A stretch of DNA of 64,000 nt from Oerskovia flava (GTDB lineage Bacteria; Actinomycetota; Actinomycetes; Actinomycetales; Cellulomonadaceae): contig NZ_JAOXSR010000012.1 of assembly GCF_026163685.1 (NCBI RefSeq), positions 1 through 64,000 of the forward strand, written 5' to 3'. Both the position numbers and the translations under genes were made by a program. Below are positions 24,388 through 33,150 of this stretch, piece by piece (the first letter of the stretch is position 1; every line of letters starts with the position of its first letter). The notes beneath the pieces were generated by a model. The model was not told the DNA's origin and made no database searches. It was given only the letters and a program-made list of their open reading frames with translations.

Positions 24388-25794
24388 ATGTTCCGTCCCG
24401 AGGCGTCCACGACCGAGATGCTCGCGGCGCTGATGCGCCAGGGCGCGCGACTGCCGGGGACACCCGAGCTCGATGCGTTCACCGACGCGGTGGCGGCCGC
24501 GTGGGAGGCGGTGGGTCTGGGCGTGCACCGCGACGCGGTGCCGTTGGCACCGTGGGGTGCTTCGAGCGCGTCGCTGCAGGTGGAGGGTCCGGACGGGACG
24601 GTCCGGGAGGTTCCGGTCGCCTCGGTCGTCCCGCACAGCCCGGACACCGGGCCACGGGGCGTGTCCGGGCCGCTCGGGGACGCGGGCCGTGGACGACGGC
24701 GGGCGGTGCGGGGGCGGGTCGCGGTCCTCGACGTCGAGGTCCGCCCGTTCCCGGTCGACCTGGCCGTGGAGCCGCTCGCCACGTCGCCGACGGACTGGCG
24801 GGCGCCGACGTCGTTGCTCGCCCCGGTCGTGTCGGCCGAGCTGCTGGGGCGGAGGTTGCGCCGGCTCGCGCGAGCCGGCGCCGTCGCCGTGGTGCTGGTG
24901 TGGCGGGGGCTGCCGGAGGACGTCGTGGTCGACCAGTGGCTGCCGTTCACGCTGCCGGAGATCGGGCTGCCGGCGGTGTGGGTGGCCGGCGAGCACGCCG
25001 ACCTCCTCGGTGACGGGCGGGCGACGCTGACGGTGACGACGGCCCCGGCCGGGCCGCCGCGCGGGGAGTCCGTGTGGTGCGTGGTCGAGGGGACGGCCAG
25101 CGCCGACGAGACGGTGCTGGTCACGACGCACACCGACGGCCCGAACCCGGTCGAGGAGAACGGTCCCGTAGCGCTCGTCGCGCTCGCCCGGGACCTGGTG
25201 GCGAACCGTCCGCGCCGCACGCACGTCCTCGTCGCGGCGTCGGGACACCTCGCGATGCCGCAGCTGCCGCACCACGGGCAGTGCACGGCCACCTGGCTCG
25301 AGCAGAACCGCGCGTGGTGGGACGGCTCGGCCGGCCACCGCACGGCGGTCGCCGGCGTCGTGGTCGAGCACGTCGGTGCCCGCGACGACGACGGGACGCC
25401 CGAGATCGAGCTCGTGCACACCACGACGCCGGAGCTCCAGGCGCTGACCGCGACCGCGTTCGCCGCCCGGTCGGTGCCGCACCGTGCGGTGCTCGCCGCC
25501 CCGCGCAGCCTCGTGCACTTCGGCGAGGGTGAGCCGCTGCACCAGCGCGGCGTGCCCGCCGTCGCGTCCCTCGCGGTGCCGAGCCGGTTGCTGCAACGCG
25601 CCGCGCCGGGGGACGAGCAGTGGGAAGCGCGCGTGGACCCCGCGCTGGTCGAGGACCAGGTGGCGGCCTACGCCCGCGTGCTCCGGGCGATCGACGCGAC
25701 ACCGGCCGACCGGCTCGGTCACGTGCACCGGCACGGACCCGTGGCCCGGGTGCGCGACGCGCTGCGGCTGCTGCGCTGGGTGCGCTCGCGCTGA
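24388..25794 (+). CDS. M28-like metallopeptidase family protein
   Basis: A 468-residue protein. The middle (about 110-220) has a PA-like protease-associated domain, and the C-terminal half has an M28 aminopeptidase-like fold. The start of the zinc site is visible as THTDG (His248, Asp250), followed by NPVEENG, where M28 enzymes carry catalytic and metal-binding acids; VVEHVGA and a late HFGEGEPLHQRG segment fit the remaining ligands. There is no signal peptide. Because the classical DNASG is replaced by EENGP, activity on peptides is not certain. The ATG follows CGGAGCC. Confidence 0.75.
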   Translation: MFRPEASTTEMLAALMRQGARLPGTPELDAFTDAVAAAWEAVGLGVHRDAVPLAPWGASSASLQVEGPDGTVREVPVASVVPHSPDTGPRGVSGPLGDAGRGRRRAVRGRVAVLDVEVRPFPVDLAVEPLATSPTDWRAPTSLLAPVVSAELLGRRLRRLARAGAVAVVLVWRGLPEDVVVDQWLPFTLPEIGLPAVWVAGEHADLLGDGRATLTVTTAPAGPPRGESVWCVVEGTASADETVLVTTHTDGPNPVEENGPVALVALARDLVANRPRRTHVLVAASGHLAMPQLPHHGQCTATWLEQNRAWWDGSAGHRTAVAGVVVEHVGARDDDGTPEIELVHTTTPELQALTATAFAARSVPHRAVLAAPRSLVHFGEGEPLHQRGVPAVASLAVPSRLLQRAAPGDEQWEARVDPALVEDQVAAYARVLRAIDATPADRLGHVHRHGPVARVRDALRLLRWVRSR

Positions 25795-25833
25795 CGCGCG
25801 GACCCGCACGACCGCCGTCGCCCACGGGCTCGC

Positions 25834-26655
25834 TCAGTGCGGCTCCCAGGTCACGACGATGCGTCGCAGCAGCCTGACGAGGACGTTGAGCGTGATGCCG
25901 AGGGCCGACAGGATGATCAGCAGCGCGAAGACCGCGGGGGTCTCCATCCGCCCCTGGGCCTGCAGGATGAGGACGCCGAGGCCCTTCTGCGCCCCGACGA
26001 ACTCGGCGACGATCGCGCCGATCATGGCGTTGGCCACGGCGAGCTCGAGGCCGCTGAAGATCTGCGGCAGCGAGGCGGGCACCAGGAGCCGGACCCGCAT
26101 CTGCATCGGGCTGGCCCCGTTGACCCGGAAGAGGTCGATCTGGTCGCGGTCGACGCTGCGCAGCCCGTGGATGGTGTTGACGAGCACGGGGAAGAAGGCG
26201 AGGAGCACCACCACCACGACCTTCGACGGCAGGCCGAACCCGAACCAGATGACGAACAGCGGCGCGACCGCGACCTTCGGGATGGACTCGATCGCGACGA
26301 TGTACGGGAAGACGATGCCGTACACCGTGGGGAGCTGCGCCAGGGTGATCGCGAGCGCGAGGCCGAGCGTGACGCCGATGGCCAGGCCGAGGAAGACCTC
26401 GGTCATCGTGGCGGCCGCCGCGTCGAGGTACCGGGGGAAGGCAGCGGGGTCCAGCAGGGCCCGCATGACGTCGCTGAAGACCGGCACGACGTACGAGGGC
26501 GTGCCGAGCGCCGTCGGGAGGAACTGCCAGGCCAGGAGCAGCGTGGCGAGGACGGAGAGCGAGCCGACGACCTGCTGACGACGGCCGCTGCGACCGCGGG
26601 AGCGTGGGGCGGTCCCGGTCTGCGCAGCGCGGGTGGGACTCTGTGTGGCGGTCAT
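25834..26655 (-). CDS. ABC transporter permease (NitT/TauT type)
   Basis: A 273-residue permease of the SsuC/TauC/ThiX family with six predicted helices and the EAA-like loop LFRVNGASPMQMRVRLLVPASLP. The start overlaps the ATPase stop by 4 bases. It is the last gene of a four-gene operon (binding protein, amidohydrolase, ATPase, permease), so it imports a small organic compound that the amidohydrolase may process. Confidence 0.92.
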   Translation of the reverse strand: MTATQSPTRAAQTGTAPRSRGRSGRRQQVVGSLSVLATLLLAWQFLPTALGTPSYVVPVFSDVMRALLDPAAFPRYLDAAAATMTEVFLGLAIGVTLGLALAITLAQLPTVYGIVFPYIVAIESIPKVAVAPLFVIWFGFGLPSKVVVVVLLAFFPVLVNTIHGLRSVDRDQIDLFRVNGASPMQMRVRLLVPASLPQIFSGLELAVANAMIGAIVAEFVGAQKGLGVLILQAQGRMETPAVFALLIILSALGITLNVLVRLLRRIVVTWEPH

Positions 26656-27419
26656 GCGGCGCTCACCTCGAAGTGTCGACGGATCCTCGCGCAGAGGGCG
26701 GCGAACTCCGCCGTCCCCATCAGCTCGAGGGTGCGTTCCTTGCCGAACGGGATGCTGATCTCCTCGACGATCCGTCCGGGGCGGGGGCTCATGACGATCA
26801 CCCGCTCGGCGAGAAAGACGGCCTCGGGGATCGAGTGCGTGATGAGGACGGCGGTCTTGTGGGTCTCGCGCCAGATGCGGTTGACCTCGACGTTGAGCGC
26901 GTCGCGGGTCATGGCGTCGAGTGCGCCGAACGGCTCGTCCATCAGCAGGAGCGAGGGCTCGTGGACGAGCGCCCGGCAGATGGCGGCGCGCTGCTGCATA
27001 CCGCCGGACAGCTCGTTCGGGCGCTTGCGCGCGAAGTCCTCCAGGCCCACCATCCGGAGGAGCCCGAGGGCCGTCTCCTTGTCCGCGGGGGTCGCGCGCC
27101 GTTCGAGCGTGACCGGCAGCAGGACGTTCGCGAGGATGTCGAGCCAGGGCAGCAGGGTCGCCTTCTGGAAGACCATGCCGACGTCGGACGAGCGGCCCCC
27201 GCCGAGCTCCTTGGCCCCGAGGATCCCGACGCCGTGCGTGTGCTCCTCGAGGTTCGCCAGGATCTTGAGCAGCGTCGTCTTGCCGCAGCCGGAGGGCCCG
27301 ACGACGGCGACGAACTCGCCCTCGTCGATGGTGAGGCTGACGTCCTGGAGCGCGACGACGTCGCCGGTGCGGGTGCTGTAGACCTTGCCCAGGTGGTCCA
27401 GCTCGACGAGCGGCCTCAC
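26652..27419 (-). CDS. ABC transporter ATP-binding protein (NitT/TauT type)
   Basis: A 255-residue ATPase: Walker A GPSGCGKTT, Q-loop MVFQKATLLPW, signature LSGGMQQR, Walker B LLLMDEPFGALD and ITHSIPEA. I place the start at GTG 27419, which overlaps the amidohydrolase stop (GTGA), although the frame is open far upstream. The sequence is of the SsuB/TauB/NrtD group that energises import of sulfonates, nitrate, thiamine precursors and similar compounds. Confidence 0.92.
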   Translation of the reverse strand: MRPLVELDHLGKVYSTRTGDVVALQDVSLTIDEGEFVAVVGPSGCGKTTLLKILANLEEHTHGVGILGAKELGGGRSSDVGMVFQKATLLPWLDILANVLLPVTLERRATPADKETALGLLRMVGLEDFARKRPNELSGGMQQRAAICRALVHEPSLLLMDEPFGALDAMTRDALNVEVNRIWRETHKTAVLITHSIPEAVFLAERVIVMSPRPGRIVEEISIPFGKERTLELMGTAEFAALCARIRRHFEVSAA

Positions 27420-28777
27420 GTCGGGATCCCGTAGACGGCGCGGAGGTTGCGGTGCAGGACGCGGTCCGCGAGCCACGTGGCCTGCCGGACGGTCCACAAC
27501 CGGTCCGTCACCCCGGCGTGCAGCACGGTGTCCAGGGCAGCCCGGGAGCGGGCGGTCGCCGACACGTGCAGCTCGGGCGACCCGGTGTCCGTGCCGAACA
27601 TGACGCGGTCGGCCGGGAGCAGCTCGAGCCACTCCTCCAGCACCCGCACGGTGGCGTGGTGGTGCAGGTACGGCATCCAGGAGAAGTCCAGGTGCACGTT
27701 GCCGTGCATCTGGGCCAGGGCGGTGAGGTACGAGGAGTAGGGGAAGCCGCCGTGGATGAGGATCACCTGCAGGGTGTTGAGCGCAGGGTCGCCCAGGAAC
27801 TCCTCCAGCAGGAGCGGGTTCGCCGTGGAGATCCGCAGCCCGGGCTCGGTGTGCCCGAACCCGGTGTGGATCTGCATCGGCATCGCGGCGGAGACGGCCC
27901 ACTCGGCGATGAAGTACGCCAGGTGGTCGGCCAGCGCCTTGTGGGCGGCGGGGTCGAGCTCCGCCTCGCCCTCGCGGCCGTCGAACGGTCTGGCGGCGCC
28001 GGTCTGGAGCGTCGCCCAGGCGTCCTTGGCCGTCTGCTCGTCGGTGCGGACGAACTCGAGAGAGCGGACGTACGCGGAGGCGATCTTGAGCCCGACGAAC
28101 CCGGCGGCGCGGCGTCGTTCCAGGGAGGCGAGGACGAACTCCTTGTAGGTCTCCAAGGAGGTGGGCAACGCGGTCCCCTCGAGCTCGAGCTGCCGCTGCA
28201 GGACCCGACCGAAGATGCGGCGGAAGCGCGGGGTGTCGGTGCCTCGCCCGATCCACCGCGGGTGGCCGAAGGGGAAGAGGTAGGGGTCGATCCGGGCGAT
28301 CGGCTTGTAGCGCGCGTGCGGCCACAGGTCTGCGTCGATCTCGGGGATGTCGGTGAGGACGGACTCCGTGCCGGACAGCAGCAGCGCGCGGTCGTAGAGG
28401 CCGACCGGGTCGCTCAGCCGCGCCTCGCGGCTCATGGCGTCCGCCTGCTCCGCGGACGACGGCCCGTACAGCGCCTCGCACCCGTCGCGCAGCGCCACGG
28501 CATGGACGGTCGTCTGCTGGTACACCAGGCTCTGGGCGACGAGGTCGGGGATGTCGAGGCTGGTGCCCAGAGACTCGGCACGCTCCTGGTCCCCGGACTC
28601 GACGGCGGCCATGTAGCGCTGGTAGTCCGCGTGGGGCACGTGCCCCTCGACGTGCCCGTGCGCGTTCTCGAGCTCGTAGTGGCCCACTCCGCTGACCGGC
28701 TGCCCGGGGCGGACGTAGCCGGCGTGGGAGTGGTGGTCGATCGCCGGGATTCCCTCGGTGTAGCGGGGGGCGCTCAT
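27416..28777 (-). CDS. Amidohydrolase family protein
   Basis: A 453-residue metal-dependent hydrolase of the amidohydrolase-2 type (PF04909-like TIM barrel). It has an N-terminal metal motif IDHHSH (about 13-18), IHTGFGH in the middle, IHGGFPY, and GTDTGSPEL near the C-terminus with the expected catalytic aspartate. The ATG at 28777 overlaps the binding-protein stop (ATGA). Its place inside an import operon suggests that it acts on the imported compound, as a hydrolase or decarboxylase. The substrate cannot be read from the sequence. Confidence 0.87.
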   Translation of the reverse strand: MSAPRYTEGIPAIDHHSHAGYVRPGQPVSGVGHYELENAHGHVEGHVPHADYQRYMAAVESGDQERAESLGTSLDIPDLVAQSLVYQQTTVHAVALRDGCEALYGPSSAEQADAMSREARLSDPVGLYDRALLLSGTESVLTDIPEIDADLWPHARYKPIARIDPYLFPFGHPRWIGRGTDTPRFRRIFGRVLQRQLELEGTALPTSLETYKEFVLASLERRRAAGFVGLKIASAYVRSLEFVRTDEQTAKDAWATLQTGAARPFDGREGEAELDPAAHKALADHLAYFIAEWAVSAAMPMQIHTGFGHTEPGLRISTANPLLLEEFLGDPALNTLQVILIHGGFPYSSYLTALAQMHGNVHLDFSWMPYLHHHATVRVLEEWLELLPADRVMFGTDTGSPELHVSATARSRAALDTVLHAGVTDRLWTVRQATWLADRVLHRNLRAVYGIPT

Positions 28778-29889
28778 GCGTCCCACTCCTGCGCGGCCGT
28801 CACGACGGCTGCGCCGTCGAAGTCGTTGTACGTCTCGACGAACTGGTTCTGTACGTGAGCCTGGGCGTCGATCGGTGCCGAGAGGATCCCGGAGTCGGCG
28901 GCGAAGTCCGCCCAGGCGTCCACGGCTTCGGGGGTGTAGGCGCCCCAGGTGCCGTTGCCCTCGGGATCGCCGGCCACGAGCAGCTCGATCCGCCGCTCCA
29001 GCGAGGTGAGGTCGATCTCGAGCTGTTCGTCCTCGCTCACGCCGGCGAGGCGGGTCTCGGGGTGGTCGGTGTACATGATGCGCAAGGCGGCCTCGGGGTT
29101 CGTGGCGGTGAACAGCGTCGCCTTGGCCACGGCGCGGCCGAACCCCGCGACGACGTCGGGGTCCGACTCGAGGTAGTCGGGCGACGTGAAGTAGGTGGTG
29201 GAGAACAGCGACTCGACCTCGGGGGTGGTGAAGTAGGTGAGCTCGGCACCCGTGGCCTCGAACGCGGCGTACTCGGTGTCCCAGAGGGAGAGCGCCTGCA
29301 CCTGGTCGGACTCCAGCGCCTGGAGTGCGGCGGCACCGGTCCCGACGGCGATGTTGCCGAAGTCCTCGCCTTCGGTGAGGCCCACGGACGCGAGGATCCC
29401 GTTGGAGAGCAGCAGGTTGCTGCTCCCGAGGCTGGACTGGCCGATCGAGGTGCCGGCGAGGTCCTCCAGGGACTGCACGGGACCGTCGGCGAGCGAGACG
29501 ATGGAGCCCGTCTGCTGGCGGATGTAGTTGTAGACGAGCTGGACGTCGGTGCCGGCCTCGATGGCCTGCCAGAGCGGTTCTGGTGGTGTCGAGCCGATCT
29601 CGAGGGAGCCTGTGCTGACTCCTTGGACGATCGAGGTCGAGTCGGTGGTGTGGACGATCTCGAGCTCGATGCCCTCGTCGTCGAAGTAGCCGAGGTGCTC
29701 CGCGACAGCCATGGGGGAGTTGTTCGCTCCCATCTGGGTCGGGATGCCGAACCGGACGGTCACGGGAGAGCTCGAGGAGCCGCCCGTGGATTCGTCGGCG
29801 GTGGAGCAGGCGGTGAGCGCGGCCGTCGTGACGACGGCGAGGGCGGCGGTGACGGCGGCGGTGCGTGCGCGTCCGTGGTGCGTGGTCAT
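28774..29889 (-). CDS. ABC substrate-binding lipoprotein (NMT1/SsuA-like)
   Basis: A 371-residue lipoprotein with lipobox LTAC (Cys28). The mature sequence has the pattern of NMT1/THI5/SsuA-like binding proteins: VRFGIPTQMGANNSPMAVAEHLGYFDDEGIELE, then SLEIGSTPPEP and a GQSSLGSSNLLL loop that contacts ligand in this family. It is the first gene of the operon. The ligand is unknown; sulfonate, thiamine precursor and aromatic compounds are all possible. Confidence 0.9.
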   Translation of the reverse strand: MTTHHGRARTAAVTAALAVVTTAALTACSTADESTGGSSSSPVTVRFGIPTQMGANNSPMAVAEHLGYFDDEGIELEIVHTTDSTSIVQGVSTGSLEIGSTPPEPLWQAIEAGTDVQLVYNYIRQQTGSIVSLADGPVQSLEDLAGTSIGQSSLGSSNLLLSNGILASVGLTEGEDFGNIAVGTGAAALQALESDQVQALSLWDTEYAAFEATGAELTYFTTPEVESLFSTTYFTSPDYLESDPDVVAGFGRAVAKATLFTATNPEAALRIMYTDHPETRLAGVSEDEQLEIDLTSLERRIELLVAGDPEGNGTWGAYTPEAVDAWADFAADSGILSAPIDAQAHVQNQFVETYNDFDGAAVVTAAQEWDA

Positions 29890-29982
29890 GGGTGTCTCCT
29901 TCAGGCGGTCAGGGCATGGCGAATCCGGGCACGGCGGAGAAGGGCGCGGCGACGAGAGGCGCGGCAGAGGAGGAGTGGCAGT

Positions 29983-30019
29983 GGGGGAGCGGCGGGGCGC
30001 CGGCGGGGGGTGGGGCGGG
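29983..30019 (+). other. G-rich tract with G-quadruplex potential
   Basis: Five runs of three to six guanines (29983-29987, 29994-29997, 30005-30010, 30012-30015, 30017-30019) with loops of 1-7 bases lie between the XRE-cupin gene and the binding-protein gene. In RNA made from the minus strand this would be a C-rich stretch. The 133-base gap contains no gene. Confidence 0.45.
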
Positions 30020-30022
30020 CGG

Positions 30023-30640
30023 TCAGTTCGCGGACGGGTCCGGGGAGAGTCGTCCCTTGTGCAGAGGAACCGAGGGGGGCGAGACCACCCATACGGCTTC
30101 GGCCGGTTCTGTGCCGGTGTTCAGGACGGCATGGGGGACGTCGGTCCGGAACTCGATGCTGTCGCCGACCTCGAGGGTGGTCACCTCGCCGTCCACGGTG
30201 ATCTGGAGACGGCCCCGGATCACGAGGCAGATCTCCTGCGAGTCGCCGTGGGTGTAGCTGTCGTCGCCGGTGCCCTGGCCGGGGGCGTACTCCGTGACGA
30301 GGACCTCGACGTTGCCGATCGGGGGTTGGGTGATCTCGTGGTGGACCACGGCGCCGTCCGAGAGGATGCGGGGGCGGTCCTTCTTGCGCAGCACACGACC
30401 CGTGGTGGGGGTCGGCTGGAAGAGCTCCAGCCAGGTGACGCCGAACGCCTCGGCGATGGACCGGATGGCGGCCAGGCTCGGGTTGGCGTTCCCGTTCTCG
30501 ATCTGGCTGATGTACCCGGCGCTGACGCCGGCCCGGGTGGCGAGCTCCCGCATGGACATACCGGTCCGTCCACGCAGGTCTCGAACTCGCTGGCCCATCG
30601 CGGCGTTGTCCGGTGTTGGCATCCTGGCCTCACTAAGCAT
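30023..30640 (-). CDS. XRE family regulator with cupin domain
   Basis: A 205-residue regulator: XRE helix-turn-helix (about 15-70, MRELATRAGVSAGYISQIENG) and a C-terminal cupin (about 125-200, with HGDSQEICLVIRGRLQITVDGE and DVPHAVLN). The ATG at 30640 has AAGGAG eight bases upstream; the frame is open further up. This PuuR/SutR-like form usually senses a small metabolite and regulates neighbouring transport and catabolic genes, here most likely the NitT/TauT operon downstream. Confidence 0.9.
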   Translation of the reverse strand: MLSEARMPTPDNAAMGQRVRDLRGRTGMSMRELATRAGVSAGYISQIENGNANPSLAAIRSIAEAFGVTWLELFQPTPTTGRVLRKKDRPRILSDGAVVHHEITQPPIGNVEVLVTEYAPGQGTGDDSYTHGDSQEICLVIRGRLQITVDGEVTTLEVGDSIEFRTDVPHAVLNTGTEPAEAVWVVSPPSVPLHKGRLSPDPSAN

Positions 30641-30641
30641 C

Positions 30642-30708
30642 GTGTTTACTCCTTGTGAACTCAACGTATGCCGGGGGCCATGACGGAACAAGCACTTGCT
30701 GTAAACAC
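30642..30708. promoter_or_regulatory. Inverted pair GTGTTTAC / GTAAACAC upstream of the XRE gene
   Basis: GTGTTTAC (30642-30649) and GTAAACAC (30701-30708) are exact complements 51 bases apart in the promoter region of the XRE-cupin gene. The spacing could allow looping or two half-operators. The second lies near TTGCAAACC. Confidence 0.4.
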
Positions 30709-30772
30709 TCTGTTGCAAACCAGTTAACAGGGCGTTCAGTCACGGTGCTGCGTCAGCTCGGCGGCCGGGGTT

Positions 30773-30800
30773 CACGGTGTGCTGAATACAGCACACCGTG
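30773..30800. promoter_or_regulatory. 28-bp palindromic operator of the CmtR-like repressor
   Basis: CACGGTGTGCTG-AATA-CAGCACACCGTG is a perfect 12+12 inverted repeat ending 14 bases before the ATG of the ArsR-type gene. Its position over the promoter of the sensor-exporter operon supports metal-responsive repression. Confidence 0.75.
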
Positions 30801-30814
30801 TATCGTCATGCCCC

Positions 30815-31147
30815 ATGGAGACGGTCACCCTCACCCACACGGCGGCGCTGGTCCGGCTCGGGTACGCGCTGTCGGACGACACCCGGGCGCGGATCCTGCT
30901 CACGCTGCGGGAGGCGCCGGCGTACCCGTCGGACCTGGCGGACGCGCTCGGCGTCTCGCGCCAGGTGATGTCGAACCAGCTCGCCTGCCTGCGCGGGTGC
31001 GGGCTGGTCGAGGCGATCCCGGACGGGCGTCGCACCTGGTACCGCCTCGCCGACCCCCACCTGGCGCCCGCGCTGAGCGATCTCCTCCAGCTCGTCGTGA
31101 CGGTCGACCCGACCTGCTGCTCGTCCGACGGGTGCACGTGCGCATGA
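30815..31147 (+). CDS. CmtR-like ArsR family metal sensor (Cd/Pb)
   Basis: A 110-residue ArsR/SmtB repressor. The segment NQLACLRGCGLVEAI closely matches the DNA-recognition helix of mycobacterial CmtR, with Cys58 and Cys62 at the Cd/Pb-binding positions. A cysteine-rich C-terminus (Cys101, 102, 107, 109) could give the third ligand. The ATG at 30815 lacks a ribosome site, so the message may be nearly leaderless. The next gene overlaps by 4 bases and encodes a CDF transporter, so the pair is a metal sensor and exporter. Confidence 0.88.
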   Translation: METVTLTHTAALVRLGYALSDDTRARILLTLREAPAYPSDLADALGVSRQVMSNQLACLRGCGLVEAIPDGRRTWYRLADPHLAPALSDLLQLVVTVDPTCCSSDGCTCA

Positions 31148-31839
31148 CACCGGTCTCCCTCGGTCCTCGTCCCCTGTCCGCCGCCCGGCGTGCCACCCTC
31201 GAGCGCCGCGTCCGGTGGATCGTCGCGGCGACGATCGGCTACAACGTCGTCGAGGCGGTCGTCGCGATCACCGCCGGCCGCATCGCGTCGTCGGCGGCGC
31301 TCGTCGGGTTCGGGCTCGACTCGCTCGTCGAGGTCCTGTCCGCCGCTGCGGTCGCCTGGCAGTTCTCCGCCCCCGACCCGCGTCGGCGCGAGCGCACCGC
31401 GGTGCGCATCATCGCGGTCGCGTTCTTCGCGCTCGCGCTCCTCGTCACGGTCGACGCGGTGCGGACGCTGCTGGGAGCCGCCGAGCCGGACCACTCGACC
31501 GTCGGCATCGTCCTCGCCGCCGTGAGCCTGGTGATCATGCCGTTCCTGTCGTGGTTCGAGCGCCGAACGGGCCGTGAGCTCGGCTCGGCGTCCGCCGTCG
31601 CGGACTCCCACCAGACCCTGCTGTGCACGTACCTGTCTGCCGTCCTGCTCGTCGGCCTCGTGCTCAACTCCACCCTCGGGTGGACCTGGGCCGACCCTCT
31701 CGCTGCCCTCGTGATCGCGGCCGTCGCCGTCAAGGAGGGCCGCGACGCGTGGCGTGGCGACGCGTGCTGCACCCCCGCGGGAGCGCTGCTCACCGGCACC
31801 GAAGTCGACGCCTGCGCCGACGGCTGCTGCGGCCCTTGA
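31144..31839 (+). CDS. Cation diffusion facilitator-type transporter
   Basis: A 231-residue membrane protein of the CDF/cation-efflux family with six predicted helices and no long cytoplasmic C-terminal domain. Metal-site candidates are GFGLDSLVE in helix 2 and ADSHQT in helix 5. The C-terminus is rich in cysteine (CCTPAG, CADGCCGP), which fits thiophilic metals. The ATG overlaps the sensor stop (ATGA). It likely exports Cd, Pb or Zn using the proton gradient. Confidence 0.88.
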   Translation: MTPVSLGPRPLSAARRATLERRVRWIVAATIGYNVVEAVVAITAGRIASSAALVGFGLDSLVEVLSAAAVAWQFSAPDPRRRERTAVRIIAVAFFALALLVTVDAVRTLLGAAEPDHSTVGIVLAAVSLVIMPFLSWFERRTGRELGSASAVADSHQTLLCTYLSAVLLVGLVLNSTLGWTWADPLAALVIAAVAVKEGRDAWRGDACCTPAGALLTGTEVDACADGCCGP

Positions 31840-31872
31840 CTCCGCCCTTACGTCATAGTTGTAGATGGAGGC

Positions 31873-33150
31873 ATGAGACCACTATCCGTTGCATATCTGT
31901 CGTCCTACCTGCTCTCCATGCTCGGCAACGCGATCGCAGCCGTCGCCCTCCCGCTGATCGTCCTGCAGGTCACGGGCAGCGTCCTCGGGGCGGGTGCGGT
32001 CGCAGCGGCGACTGCGATCCCGGCCTTCCTCGCAGGCCTCCTCATGGGGGTGGTGATCGACCGGATCAACCGGCGCACGTCGTCGGTGGTCACGGACATC
32101 GTCTCCGGGCTCGCGATCGCGGCGCTGCCGGTGATCGACATGATCTCCGGCCTGAGCCTGGGCTGGTTCATCCTCTTCGGAGTCATCGGGTCGATCGGCG
32201 ACGTGCCGGGCCTGACCGCCCGTGACGCGCTGGTCCCGGCGATCGTGCGGCACGGCGGCATCACCGCTGAGCGCCTCATCGGTCTGAAGGAGAGCCTCGG
32301 GGCGGTCGCGATGCTGCTCGGCCCTGCGGCGGCCGGCACGCTCATGGTGCTCTTCGACGGGTCGACCGTCCTGTGGATCACCGCCGGCACCTCGCTCGCG
32401 GCTGCTCTCATCACGATGTTCATCCCTCGCCGGGTCGGCGAGATCACCACGACCTCCGACCTCGCGGCGCAGGACGTCGCAGCGGGCGTCCCGCAGGCGA
32501 CCAGCGGCTGGTCACAGCTCCGGGACGGCTGGCGCGTGCTGCTGCGCAGCCGGTTCCTCGTCGCGACGACGACGATCAGCGTCATCGTGGCGATCGTCCT
32601 CGCGGCGCTCCAGGGGCTGGTCCTGCCCGTGTACTTCACGATGATCGACCGGCCCGGGATGCTCGGGTTCGTGCTCACGGCGCTGGCCGCCGGGATGCTG
32701 CTCGGCGGCGGGGTCTACGCCGTCGCGGGCTCTCGCGGCCGACGCCGCGCCTGGTACCTCACGGGGCTCGCGGGGTCGACCGTCGGGTTCGCGATGATCG
32801 CCCCCCTGTCCTCGATGTGGGTCGTCCTGGCCGGGGCGTTCGTGGTGGGTCTCTTCGGCGGGCTGTTCAGCAGCCTCATGGGTGTGCTGATGATCGAGCG
32901 CATCCCGGAGGACATGCGCGGGCGGATCATGGGCACCCAGAACTCGATCATGACCGCCGCGACACCGGTGGGCATCATCGTCGCCGCCGTCGTCATCGAG
33001 TCCACGAGCGTGCAGACGGCCGCGATCGTCATCTCGGCCGTGTGGCTGGTCGCGCTCGTCGTCGGGCTCGCGGCGCGCTCGCTGCGTACCCTGGAACGCG
33101 AGTCGGAGCAGACGGCGGAGGTCGAGACGGTGGGTGCCAGCAGTGCGTAG
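31873..33150 (+). CDS. MFS transporter
   Basis: A 425-residue major facilitator with 12 predicted helices and the drug-exporter-like N-terminus AYLSSYLLSMLGNAIAAVALPLIVLQVTGS. The A-like loop between helices 2 and 3 reads GVVIDRINRR. GGAGGC precedes the ATG. Its last 17 bases overlap a MerR regulator, so it is probably part of an inducible multidrug or toxin efflux pair. Substrate unknown. Confidence 0.9.
   Translation: MRPLSVAYLSSYLLSMLGNAIAAVALPLIVLQVTGSVLGAGAVAAATAIPAFLAGLLMGVVIDRINRRTSSVVTDIVSGLAIAALPVIDMISGLSLGWFILFGVIGSIGDVPGLTARDALVPAIVRHGGITAERLIGLKESLGAVAMLLGPAAAGTLMVLFDGSTVLWITAGTSLAAALITMFIPRRVGEITTTSDLAAQDVAAGVPQATSGWSQLRDGWRVLLRSRFLVATTTISVIVAIVLAALQGLVLPVYFTMIDRPGMLGFVLTALAAGMLLGGGVYAVAGSRGRRRAWYLTGLAGSTVGFAMIAPLSSMWVVLAGAFVVGLFGGLFSSLMGVLMIERIPEDMRGRIMGTQNSIMTAATPVGIIVAAVVIESTSVQTAAIVISAVWLVALVVGLAARSLRTLERESEQTAEVETVGASSA

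Noticed and set aside
31836-31867. A MerR-type promoter with long spacer before the MFS gene (TTGACT and TAGATG)
   Set aside because: The implied transcription start would fall on the start codon and remove the ribosome site, and no convincing dyad lies between the elements.
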